64,000 nucleotides of DNA from Flavobacterium sp. J27 (GCF_004303025.1 NZ_PJQW01000015.1:1-64000), one strand, 5' to 3'; positions 43,359 to 50,950 are shown, counted from the first letter of the stretch. The notes: generated by a model not told the origin, from the sequence alone. Program-made: numbers and translations.

Positions 43359-44025
43359 TGCCATTCTTTCCATTTAGATATTTGTCAAAGTCAAAAATTC
43401 CGTCATTAACATCGTCAACAAATTGTCTTACCGATTTATTTATAAGTTCAATTTTGTATGGGTCGTGAATTAATCCGAATACTTGTCCTTTGTTGTCAAT
43501 TGCAATGAAGTTGCCGTCTTCAAGGTCTTTTATTTGGTAGTAAGTCTTGCCTTCAACATCAAACCCTCCAAGGTTTGTCAGGTCAAGCTGCTCACAAGTC
43601 AGACCGCTAACGAGTTTTTCAATTTTTGAGTCTGGGGCAAACTTGCTTTTACTTTTCTTAAATGATGATAAATCAATTTGAAAGTTATTAAATTCTAAAA
43701 TGTTTTTTTCAATTTCAAAACCTATCCAAAGTCCTTCGTGAATTGTAATATTTAATTGGTATGCTTGTCCGTCCTGTTTAATAATGATACTCTCTAATTC
43801 AAACTGCTTCCCTTTTGTCATTGACTTATCGGATTGCGATGGGTCAAAACCTACGTAAAAATGTCCTTTCAATGAATGGTTTACTGAAAACCTTCTATAA
43901 AGTCCTTTATCAAGTCCCTCAGATAAAAATTGAAACTCGGCAGGCAACTGAATAAAAAGTTTCCGGAAAAAGTCAAGTGCTTTTCCTTCAATTTTCCAAC
44001 TTGTCTTTTTAAATAGTCCGAACAT
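43351..44025 (-). CDS. cytoplasmic hypothetical protein (cassette 2)
   Basis: 224 residues, no signal or span. FGLFKKTSWKIEGKALDFFR at the start and strands such as GHFYVGFDPSQSDKSMTKGK and IKDLEDGNFIAIDNKGQVFG; the latter resembles a SMI1/KNR4 or SUKH-type immunity segment, but the fit is weak. The TAA stop is formed by the inverse core of site 2. The gene fills the space between sites 1 and 2. Confidence 0.6.
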   Translation of the reverse strand: MFGLFKKTSWKIEGKALDFFRKLFIQLPAEFQFLSEGLDKGLYRRFSVNHSLKGHFYVGFDPSQSDKSMTKGKQFELESIIIKQDGQAYQLNITIHEGLWIGFEIEKNILEFNNFQIDLSSFKKSKSKFAPDSKIEKLVSGLTCEQLDLTNLGGFDVEGKTYYQIKDLEDGNFIAIDNKGQVFGLIHDPYKIELINKSVRQFVDDVNDGIFDFDKYLNGKNGNA

Positions 44026-44047
44026 TGTAGTCTGTCTTTTTATGGTT

Positions 44048-44183
44048 ACGCATAACGGTCTCGGCTATGAACAGTTGGGGATTTTATGCCCTAACTTTTC
44101 AGTTTAGCACTGACCTTTGTTTTATGTTTATTTTTTCGTTTTATCACTTTCGCCCCAATTGTTTATAGCCATTGTTGTGCGTA
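44048..44183 (-). repeat. attC-like site 1
   Basis: Minus-strand order: inverse core GCACAAC (44174-44180), arm AATGGCTATAAACAATTGGGG, ~65-base loop, arm CCCCAACTGTTCATAGCC and core GTTATGC (44050-44056). The arms pair over about 20 bases. The inverse core, extended to ACGCACAAC, is the exact complement of GTTGTGCGT at the start of the same cassette (45565-45573) and does not match the adjacent GTTATGC. Confidence 0.92.
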
Positions 44184-44187
44184 GGCT

Positions 44188-45549
44188 TTACTTTATAATG
44201 TTGTCTTTGTAATTTTCTGCCATATTTAACAATTCGTCAAAGGTTATAATTGAGATATTGTTAAGTCCATTTCTCAATTTGGTAAAATCCCGTTTTACTT
44301 TTTGAAATTCTCCATCTGTTGGTTTAACTCCTTTAACTAAATGCTCATAACTAGAAATTATTATTAAACCTTCCGGTCTGTAAATATTTCCTTCAAGAAT
44401 TTTTCCTTTAAGGTCTTGTTTAGCCTTTTTGTTTTTAATCTTTTCTTGGATTAGAGCGTCCATATAATTTATCGTTTGAATTAATGCTTTACTCATTTCA
44501 GATGAAAAAGCATAATTATCGTGGCTTGGGTCTTTTGTAAGAGCGTTTTTTAGATGTGTTTTGATTTCAATTACATCTACGCCACCATAATGATTTATCC
44601 CAATAAAGTCTGGATATTTTTTTTTCAGACTAACATTAAGTTCAATTTTCGGGTAAATTTCTCGATATGAAAAAATTAGAAACGAAAGGAAGTTTTCAAA
44701 GTATTTTTGCCATACTGATTCAAGTTGTTTAATTTTTCGCTTATCAGATTCAACTTTCTCTATAGTTTTTCTAGCAATTTGAGTTTTAATATTTGAACTT
44801 TTTAACGCAAGAATTTCACGCCCTAGTTTTATAATGTCTTCAAGTCTTGCCTTTATAAAATAGTCATTTAAAACTGTAAGGAATTTCGTTCCAAAGACTT
44901 CCTTTTGAATTAATTTCAAACTTAAATCTTGCAGAGAAATAAGGTCATTTTCGTTTAGGTATCTTTCAAAATCTGATTTAGTCCTTTTTGTTGGAAGATT
45001 AAAACGGTCAATTAAAAATGTAAATTCTCCCTTATTTGAAAGTGTTTTTCTTTCTCTTTCTAAACCAAAATAGCTCCTTTGATATTCTCTAGATTTATAG
45101 TTTACATATTTTGATTGGTAATTTTTTGCTCCTTCATAGATTTGATTGTATGTGTTCAAAACTTCTATTATTGCATCAGGATTAAAAATCAAAACATTGT
45201 TTTCTACTGTATAGTCATTAATGTCAGCAGAAATTGAAATGGCTATTATGTTGTGAGAGTTAAATTGAAAAACTTCATTAAGTTTTGAGTAATGCCGAAG
45301 TTTTAATTTATTATTTACAAAGTTTTCGATTGGAAATTCGATTGGAAATTCAATTCTTGTAAGATTATTGTAACTGTTTACATATGTTACTTTTCCTTCA
45401 TTTGAAACTCTCCTGTCAAGTAGATTTAAAGTCGCATTTCCATTAGCTGAAGTTAAAAGAACTAAATCTGTCCCATCGATAGTAATGTCTCCATTTATTT
45501 GAAGTTCCTCCCATCCTAAATCTTGTATTTTCTGTATCAGATTTTGCAT
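44188..45549 (-). CDS. Shedu-like (SduA/DUF4263) nuclease (cassette 1)
   Basis: About 453 residues from ATG 45549; the longer frame starts at a GTG inside the cassette core and is unlikely. The C-terminal third carries a PD-(D/E)xK nuclease core in the DUF4263 pattern: KKYPDFIGI (Asp314), VDVIEIKTH (Glu328, Lys330), FSSEMSKALIQTINYMDALI and YRPEGLIIIS. The N-terminal ~240 residues are beta-rich, then helical (GREILALKSSNIKTQ). DUF4263 defines Shedu anti-phage systems. A single-gene nuclease cassette in first position next to the recombinase fits recent capture of a defence gene. Family call moderately sure, activity inferred. Confidence 0.72.
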   Translation of the reverse strand: MQNLIQKIQDLGWEELQINGDITIDGTDLVLLTSANGNATLNLLDRRVSNEGKVTYVNSYNNLTRIEFPIEFPIENFVNNKLKLRHYSKLNEVFQFNSHNIIAISISADINDYTVENNVLIFNPDAIIEVLNTYNQIYEGAKNYQSKYVNYKSREYQRSYFGLERERKTLSNKGEFTFLIDRFNLPTKRTKSDFERYLNENDLISLQDLSLKLIQKEVFGTKFLTVLNDYFIKARLEDIIKLGREILALKSSNIKTQIARKTIEKVESDKRKIKQLESVWQKYFENFLSFLIFSYREIYPKIELNVSLKKKYPDFIGINHYGGVDVIEIKTHLKNALTKDPSHDNYAFSSEMSKALIQTINYMDALIQEKIKNKKAKQDLKGKILEGNIYRPEGLIIISSYEHLVKGVKPTDGEFQKVKRDFTKLRNGLNNISIITFDELLNMAENYKDNIIK

Positions 45550-45564
45550 ATTGTTTTTCAGCTT

Positions 45565-45623
45565 ACGCACAACTTGTTTATATGTCTGACTTCGTCAGAC
45601 CTATACAACAACCATTTGTTAGA
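45565..45623 (-). repeat. compact first recombination site (attI- or attC-like site 0)
   Basis: Minus-strand order: ATCTAAC (45617-45623), arm TTGTTGTATAGGTCTGAC, loop GAA, arm GTCAGACATATAAACAA, core GTTGTGC (45567-45573). The stem is near-perfect over 17-18 bp. It is less than half the length of the other sites and lies between the recombinase stop and the first cassette. A second hairpin with the same GTCTGA/TCAGAC stem follows at 45627-45644 with a T-run on the plus strand. Position suggests the primary insertion site. Confidence 0.6.
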
Positions 45624-45675
45624 TAGGTCTGAAAACAGTCAGACTTTTTTCTTACCCAAAAATAATAATTATCTA

Positions 45676-46713
45676 TTACAAATCATCAAAAGGGCTTTTT
45701 ATTTGTTCTAAACTTTTTGTGCTTACATGAGTATATATTTCCGTTGTTCTACTACTATTATGACCAAGCAATTCTTGTATGTATCTTAAATCGGTACCGC
45801 TTTCTAATAAATGAGTCGCATAACTATGTCGCAACCAATGCAAGGTGACAGGTTTTGAAATTTTAGTTTTCTGCAATGTTTGTTTTAAAACACTTTGTAA
45901 ACTCTTTTCAGAATATTTAACACCTTTATTTTGTCCTTCAAAGAGCCAAACCATAGGTTTGTATTGTACATAATAGACTCGTAGCATTTCTAAAATTTTG
46001 TTAGACAAAGGTACAATGCGGTCTTTTTTTCCTTTACTTTGTCTAATGAGCACAATACCTCTTTTGGAATCAATATCTGTAGGTTTTAAATGCAATAATT
46101 CGCTACGTCTTAAACCACAACTGTAAATCATTGAGAGCATTGTTTTATGTTTTAGATTGCTAGGTGCTTCTAAAATGAATTTTATTTCTTCCTTACTCAA
46201 AACATTAGGCAATACTTTTTCTCGTTTGGGACGATGAATTTTATCAATAATCAATACTTCATTACGTATGGTTTTAAAATATAATTTGATTGCATTTACA
46301 ATCTGATTTTGATAGGAAGTGGAAAATTTGTTTTTTAGAATGTGTTCATTGGTAAACCATATGACATCGTCATTCGTAATTTCTGAAACAGTTTTGTGAG
46401 TATAAAACGTTAAAAACGATTTTAGTGCATCTGCATAAGTTTTAATGGTATTTTCACTATACCTTTTCGCTTGTAACCATTGTTTAAATTTTTCTAATTG
46501 CCGAATGCCTTCCTCCGATAGAATTGGAGTTGGAGGTATTTTAAAATGTGCTCTGTTTGCTATAGTATCAGGCAAATGCCAATATTTTTTAGAAGCACTC
46601 CAAGTTGCTCCTTTAAAAGTTTTAATACGTGAAAGTAAAAGTACGTCTTTATCAAAAAATACAGCAATACGAGGTATTCCTTTGTGAGTAATTAATTTGG
46701 CTTTCCAATACAT
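45676..46713 (-). CDS. tyrosine recombinase, XerD/IntI-like (array recombinase)
   Basis: 345 residues from ATG 46713. The longer frame begins at a TTG inside the -7 box and is rejected. An N-terminal ~65-residue beta module typical of Bacteroidota recombinases (FKGATWSASKKYWHLPD) is followed by a SAM-like core-binding domain (~75-160). The catalytic domain has Arg202 (CGLRRSELL), Lys227 (QSKGKKDR), His292 and Arg295 (HWLRHSYATHLL), His318 (LLGHNS) and Tyr327 (EIYTHV). The end IKSPFDDL resembles IntI1. The extra IntI segment between the Lys and HxxR motifs is not apparent. It is codirectional with the cassettes and ends 53 bp from site 0. It probably catalyses cassette recombination. Confidence 0.85.
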   Translation of the reverse strand: MYWKAKLITHKGIPRIAVFFDKDVLLLSRIKTFKGATWSASKKYWHLPDTIANRAHFKIPPTPILSEEGIRQLEKFKQWLQAKRYSENTIKTYADALKSFLTFYTHKTVSEITNDDVIWFTNEHILKNKFSTSYQNQIVNAIKLYFKTIRNEVLIIDKIHRPKREKVLPNVLSKEEIKFILEAPSNLKHKTMLSMIYSCGLRRSELLHLKPTDIDSKRGIVLIRQSKGKKDRIVPLSNKILEMLRVYYVQYKPMVWLFEGQNKGVKYSEKSLQSVLKQTLQKTKISKPVTLHWLRHSYATHLLESGTDLRYIQELLGHNSSRTTEIYTHVSTKSLEQIKSPFDDL

Positions 46714-46734
46714 TTTGTGTGGCTTATATACTTT

Positions 46735-46742
46735 CAAAAATA
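46735..46742 (-). promoter_or_regulatory. -7 promoter box of the recombinase gene
   Basis: TATTTTTG on the minus strand matches TAnnTTTG. The RNA would start near 46728, downstream of the TTG at 46737, which fixes translation at ATG 46713. No clear -33 element. Transcription from here would run through the recombinase into the cassettes. Confidence 0.5.
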
Positions 46743-46800
46743 CTATTATTTACTTATATATTTTAAAAAAAGCTTTTGTTTTAAAAATAAAACCAAACAC

Positions 46801-46828
46801 CACCAACCACCAACCACCAACCACCAAC
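46801..46828. repeat. heptad tandem repeat (CACCAAC x4)
   Basis: Four perfect copies of CACCAAC on the plus strand (GTTGGTG on the minus), preceded by a partial copy. It abuts the stop codon of the gene at 46828-47559. The minus strand is rich in GG doublets. Confidence 0.9.
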
Positions 46829-47559
46829 TAACCCATAACCTCAACAACCTCCATAACTCCTTTCGATATAGGATAAAAACTACCATTTACTTCTTGAAAT
46901 AAACGTCCAATGGCTACAACAATACAAGAATGATAATCGGTTAGTGGTGGTACAGCTAAAGCTACATCTCCTGAAAAACTACGATCTATTGCTACCTTTT
47001 CACTTTGTATAAATGAAAAATCCCCATTAGCATCAACTAAAACATAACGTAGAACTATTTCCATTTGACTGGCTACAGTACCCATAAATAAAGAAGAGGT
47101 ATTGAAATGAGGTACTTGCAATCCATTTTGCCCATCAAAAGTATAGGCTTGTTGCAGCATGTTTTGTAAAGAACCGTCTTGGGTAAGTACATAACCGCAT
47201 AATAAATCACGACCAATAGCTGTAGTCAAACCATTTGCAAAAGTACGTTGTCCTCTTTCTGAAGTAATATCAAAGGCTTTCAATTGGGTAAACACGCGTA
47301 CCAACCGCTGATGTAGCTTGCCATCTTTTAAAAGCTGTAAATAGGGTTGGAGCATTTGCTTAAAAGAAGCTACCGCTTGCATACATTTTTTAAATTCCGA
47401 ACTGTTCTCTCGCACCCGCACCATAGAGGCTTTGGTCTTTATGGCTTCTCCATTAAAACCGCCTCCCGCAGTACGCACTACTTGTTTGCCATCTAAAAGA
47501 TAAAATGTTAATCCTTGTATGGTTCCTGTTAATTGTACAATGCCTTTTCCTTTTGCCAT
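46828..47559 (-). CDS. conserved Bacteroidota protein of unknown function (DUF6266-like?)
   Basis: 243 residues. The N-terminus GIVQLTGTIQGLTFYLLDGK and QVVRTAGGGFNGEAIK follows the 'G-x-x-G-T-x-G-x-x-(T/V)-x-Y' pattern of a common, uncharacterised Bacteroidota family. Then comes a helical part (FKKCMQAVASFKQMLQPYLQ) and a C-terminal beta domain (IVLRYVLVDANGDFSFIQSE). No signal peptide. It lies upstream of the recombinase on the same strand. The 212-bp stretch before it (47560-47771) is full of short TATAGTA/GTAC dyads. Confidence 0.65.
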   Translation of the reverse strand: MAKGKGIVQLTGTIQGLTFYLLDGKQVVRTAGGGFNGEAIKTKASMVRVRENSSEFKKCMQAVASFKQMLQPYLQLLKDGKLHQRLVRVFTQLKAFDITSERGQRTFANGLTTAIGRDLLCGYVLTQDGSLQNMLQQAYTFDGQNGLQVPHFNTSSLFMGTVASQMEIVLRYVLVDANGDFSFIQSEKVAIDRSFSGDVALAVPPLTDYHSCIVVAIGRLFQEVNGSFYPISKGVMEVVEVMG

Positions 47560-47771
47560 AGTAAAGTCGTTTAAAAGTCTAAGATACTAAATATTTATTA
47601 TAAATATATACTAAATATATGGCTAGTATATGGTAAGGTTATAGTAACTATATAGTAAGTATAAGTGCAATAAAAGTGCTGGGTAAGTGTACAGTAACAG
47701 TACATTATGTCGTGTGAATAACGGAGTAAAGTTAGCGAAATGAAAACTAAAAAAAGGAATATAAAGAGGGT

Positions 47772-48794
47772 TTACCCAATTCTTTTTTTGCGTACCAAAA
47801 GCCAAACTACTATGGGGGCTCCTATAATGGAAGTAATCGCATTGATGGGTAAGGTAATATCATTACCGGGCAATTGGGCTACAATATCACAAAACAATAG
47901 CACAATAGCACCTAACAATGAGGTGCTCCAAAACAAGATAAAATGATTGCTGGTTTGAAACAACAACTTAGCCATATGGGGTACCGCTAACCCAATAAAG
48001 GCTATTGGGCCCACAAAAGCTGTAATACTTCCGGCTAAAATACTGGTAGCAAACAAAATAATGTAACGGGTACGCTTAAAATTAACGCCTAAACTGCTCG
48101 CATAACGTTCTCCTAATAATAGGGCATCCAAAGGTTTGATTACTAAAAAACTAAGGCTAATGCCAAGGCAGGTTACAATGGCTAAAAAACTAACATTGGA
48201 CCAACTCAAATTGCCTAAACTCCCCATCTGCCAAAAAGTGTATTTCTGTAACTGTTCGGCGGTAGTAAAATAGGAAAGTACAGAAACGATAGCGCTGGTT
48301 AAACTACCAAACATCAATCCTACAATTAAAATAGACATGGTGTCTTTCAATCGTTCTGATACTAATAACACAGCCAATAATACTAACGAACTGCCTATTC
48401 CAGAAGCGAATACTAATCCTAGCGATGAAGTAAATATTTTAGAAAGACCTAAAGGTAAAATACCTGCTCCTAATACTACTATGGCTACACCCAAACTGGC
48501 CCCAGAACTCAACCCTAAAACATAGGGTCCTGCCAAAGGGTTTCTAAAAAGAGTTTGCATCAATAAACCACTAATCGATAAAGCAATACCTACTAAAATA
48601 GCGGTGATCGCTTTGGGTAACCTAAAGTTTAAAATGATATAATCCCAAGAAGTTTTTGAAGTTGAATTACCCATCAACGCTTGGGCTACTTCTTTAAAAG
48701 GTATTTTAATAGAACCTAAACTAATATTTAATAGGGTTAAAAATACTAAAACAAGTACTAAACAAATCAATAATATGGTAAACTTCTTGGTCAC
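47772..48794 (-). CDS. btuC: cobalamin/siderophore ABC permease (BtuC/FecCD type)
   Basis: 340 residues with about ten transmembrane segments. Family motifs: NFRLPKAITAILVGIALSIS, LMQTLFRNPLAGPYVLGLSS GASLG in two stretches, and AFVGPIAFIGLAVPHMAKLL. It forms the inner-membrane channel of a type II importer. It starts 1 bp after the binding-protein stop, so the two are coupled. The surrounding cobamide genes favour a corrinoid over a siderophore substrate. No ATPase gene is adjacent. Confidence 0.87.
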   Translation of the reverse strand: MTKKFTILLICLVLVLVFLTLLNISLGSIKIPFKEVAQALMGNSTSKTSWDYIILNFRLPKAITAILVGIALSISGLLMQTLFRNPLAGPYVLGLSSGASLGVAIVVLGAGILPLGLSKIFTSSLGLVFASGIGSSLVLLAVLLVSERLKDTMSILIVGLMFGSLTSAIVSVLSYFTTAEQLQKYTFWQMGSLGNLSWSNVSFLAIVTCLGISLSFLVIKPLDALLLGERYASSLGVNFKRTRYIILFATSILAGSITAFVGPIAFIGLAVPHMAKLLFQTSNHFILFWSTSLLGAIVLLFCDIVAQLPGNDITLPINAITSIIGAPIVVWLLVRKKRIG

Positions 48795-48795
48795 T

Positions 48796-49932
48796 TTAGT
48801 CTAACTTTTTGGCAAAGGTAAAGGTATAATTGGGTAAAACGGTAGGATGAAAGATTTTAATATAATCTTTTAAAACTAAGTCTGGTCTACTGGGAGCACT
48901 TTCATAATAAACAGTACCACCAGTAGCTCCTTTCTGACTTTCAAAGGAATACACGTTTTTATGTTGAAAAGCATCAAACTTCGCATAATGATGGTTTTCT
49001 TCTAAAAGTTGGTCTAAACTCATAATCGATCCATTGGTAATCCAAATATCGGCATGCTCAGCAGTATCAAATACACTTTCAAAACTTAAGGGTTCGCTAC
49101 CCATTCCTGGTAAATCTTTCCATAAATAATCGGCTTTGGCATCTTGTATAAATTGTGCAATCCAACTATTTCCTCTAGCTACAAACCATTGGTCTTTGTA
49201 CAAGGAACCATACAATACTTTTTGTTTGGGCGCAAAGTCTTTTACTAGGGTAAGGGTTTGTTGGTAATTGTTGGTAATGGAGTTAAATATAGAATCCCCC
49301 TTTTTTTCTTTTCCCAATAAGGCAGCATAAAACTTAATCCACTCGGCTTTACCTAATGGAGATTGTTCCATCCAATCGCCCTGAAATAATACATTTAATC
49401 CGTTGGAAGTCAGTTTGTCAACCATAGGATTGGTATTGTCTACTCCAAAGGTCACGATCGCATCGGGTTGCATGTCAAAGAGTAATTCAATATTTAAGCT
49501 TTCGTTTTGTCCTACATCTCTTACTTTGCCACTGTCAATTAAGGCTCTGGTTTTTGTTGACGAAATATAATTGGTATGAGGAAAGCCAATGAGTTTCGTT
49601 TCGCTGTCTAACATCTCTAAAAACGGAATAATCGTGGTAGACGTAACGACTAACTTTTGTAAGGGAACCGTAACCATAGTATAGTCTTTTAAGCTGTCTG
49701 GTATAACAACGTTTTGTTGCTTCAAAATATAGGTAAAGGGTTTTTCGGCTTTTGGCCAAGGATTCAAAACTTTTACGACACTATAACCATTGTATTTGTA
49801 AATGGCTAAGCCGCTAGCATATTGGATTTTATTTTTAGGAGATTGGCTAACAACTGAAGTGTTTTTAGTAGTTTCTTTACAGCCTATTAGTAAAAAAGGG
49901 AGTAACAGTAGAAGTCTATAAGCGAATTTCAT
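48796..49932 (-). CDS. btuF: corrinoid-binding lipoprotein (BtuF type)
   Basis: About 378 residues from ATG 49932. The frame extends seven codons upstream, but that lies before the expected RNA start set by the -7 box at 49951-49958. Lipobox LLLIGCKET. Peripla_BP_2 fold: KLVVTSTTIIPFLEMLDSET, IGFPHTNYISS, LLFDMQPDAIVTFGVDNT, WIKFYAALLGKEKKG and ADIWITNGSI. In Gram-negatives such lipoproteins deliver ligand to the BtuC-type permease. Corrinoid specificity is inferred from context. Confidence 0.83.
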   Translation of the reverse strand: MKFAYRLLLLLPFLLIGCKETTKNTSVVSQSPKNKIQYASGLAIYKYNGYSVVKVLNPWPKAEKPFTYILKQQNVVIPDSLKDYTMVTVPLQKLVVTSTTIIPFLEMLDSETKLIGFPHTNYISSTKTRALIDSGKVRDVGQNESLNIELLFDMQPDAIVTFGVDNTNPMVDKLTSNGLNVLFQGDWMEQSPLGKAEWIKFYAALLGKEKKGDSIFNSITNNYQQTLTLVKDFAPKQKVLYGSLYKDQWFVARGNSWIAQFIQDAKADYLWKDLPGMGSEPLSFESVFDTAEHADIWITNGSIMSLDQLLEENHHYAKFDAFQHKNVYSFESQKGATGGTVYYESAPSRPDLVLKDYIKIFHPTVLPNYTFTFAKKLD

Positions 49933-49950
49933 GCGGTTTTTTCGTTTGCA

Positions 49951-49958
49951 CAAATGTA
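49951..49958 (-). promoter_or_regulatory. -7 box for the btuF-btuC operon
   Basis: TACATTTG on the minus strand, a perfect TAnnTTTG match, 19 bp upstream of ATG 49932. The same eight bases form the -7 box before the cobalamin riboswitch (54891-54898). No B12 riboswitch lies in this short leader. Confidence 0.6.
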
Positions 49959-50012
49959 TGAAAAATTCTACGCTTCCATTTTATTAAAAATTAGAAACAC
50001 TATCTTTACCAC

Positions 50013-50375
50013 ATGAATACGGTAAGAGAAAAGACATGTGCACAATGCCAAACTGCTTTTGGTTGTGGCAATCCATCAGAAACAATCAAATGCTGGTGTA
50101 ATGATTTACCACCTATTTTTTCTCTAGATAATTATTCCGACTGTTTGTGTCCCAATTGTTTAAAACAAGCTACTATTACAAAAATTAACGAGTATGTGGC
50201 AACCTTAACTCCTGAAAATAGTAAAACCAACAAAGCAAAAGACTTGCCTAAAACCACACATCTTGTGGAAGATATTGATTACTATCTGGAAAATGGGAAT
50301 TATGTGTTTACCAAATGGTTTCACCTCAAAAGAGGCACTTGCTGTGGCAACAGATGTAGACATTGTCCTTATTAA
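50013..50375 (+). CDS. cysteine-rich CWC plus DUF5522-like protein
   Basis: 120 residues with 13 cysteines. The N-terminal half is a cysteine-rich CWC-type zinc-ribbon-like module (TCAQCQTAFGCG, IKCWCNDLPP, CLCPNCLKQA). The C-terminal half matches the DUF5522 pattern (YYLENGNYVFTKWFHLKRGT, CCGNRCRHCPY). The two modules are often separate genes; here they are joined. It probably binds zinc or an iron-sulphur cluster. First gene of the plus-strand cobamide cluster, 68 bp before cobU; functional link not known. Confidence 0.75.
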   Translation: MNTVREKTCAQCQTAFGCGNPSETIKCWCNDLPPIFSLDNYSDCLCPNCLKQATITKINEYVATLTPENSKTNKAKDLPKTTHLVEDIDYYLENGNYVFTKWFHLKRGTCCGNRCRHCPY

Positions 50376-50442
50376 TTAAAAATTATGAATTACAAGTTTT
50401 AATAAATAATAAAAACACAACATTACTAATCACTAATTACAA
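50375..50442. repeat. degenerate heptad repeats between the CWC gene and cobU
   Basis: Two runs of 7-bp units in register: ATTAAAA-ATTATGA-ATTACAA (50375-50395) and ATTACTA-ATCACTA-ATTACAA (50422-50442), the latter ending 1 bp before the cobU start codon. The unit is degenerate but the 7-bp period holds. Confidence 0.6.
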
Positions 50443-50443
50443 A

Positions 50444-50950
50444 ATGATATATTTAATAACTGGAGGGGAACGTTCTGGGAAAAGTGGATACGGACAAGAC
50501 CTAGCCTTATCTTTATCTGAAAATCCCATGTATGTAGCAACTGCAAGAAATTGGGATGGCGATTTCCAAAAAAGAATAGACCGGCATCAAAAAGATAGAG
50601 ACGAACATTGGGTTAATATAGAAAAAGAGAAACACTTAAGCGAGATAGACTTCTCTGGAAAAGTAGCGCTAATTGATTGTGTTACACTTTGGCTAACCAA
50701 TTTCTTTGTCGATACTAAAAATGATGTTGAGGCTTGTCTTGAACTGGCTAAAAAAGAAATCGAGCTCATCTTGGAACAAAAAGACATCACGCTGATTATT
50801 ATTACGAATGAAATCGGAATGGGAGTGCATGCTGCCACACACGTTGGTAGAAAATTCACCGAGTTACAAGGCTGGATGAATCAGTATTTAGCTAAAAAAG
50901 CAGATAAAGTAGTCTTAATGGTTTCTGGAATTCCAGTACCAATAAAATAA
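50444..50950 (+). CDS. cobU: adenosylcobinamide kinase/adenosylcobinamide-phosphate guanylyltransferase
   Basis: 168 residues from ATG 50444; upstream in-frame codons lie in heptad repeats and are not coding. P-loop TGGERSGKSGYGQ (residues 5-17), then YVATARNWDGDFQKRIDRHQ with the guanylylated His region, VALIDCVTLWLTNFF (~82-96) and NEIGMGVHAATHVGRKFTEL. It phosphorylates adenosylcobinamide and then transfers GMP to give adenosylcobinamide-GDP, the substrate of CobS. 5 bp to the next gene. Confidence 0.93.
   Translation: MIYLITGGERSGKSGYGQDLALSLSENPMYVATARNWDGDFQKRIDRHQKDRDEHWVNIEKEKHLSEIDFSGKVALIDCVTLWLTNFFVDTKNDVEACLELAKKEIELILEQKDITLIIITNEIGMGVHAATHVGRKFTELQGWMNQYLAKKADKVVLMVSGIPVPIK

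Noticed and set aside
44188..45570. GTG at 45570 as start of the Shedu-like gene
   Set aside because: It lies inside the cassette core GTTGTGC; the ATG at 45549 avoids coding through the recombination site.
33407..45623. Repeated spaced elements considered as a CRISPR array
   Set aside because: The repeats are 60-167 bp imperfect palindromes separated by whole genes, not 25-40 bp repeats with short spacers, and no cas genes are present.
45627..45650. Hairpin plus T-run as a terminator of a plus-strand gene
   Set aside because: No plus-strand gene ends there; the stem repeats that of site 0 and more likely belongs to the recombination region.
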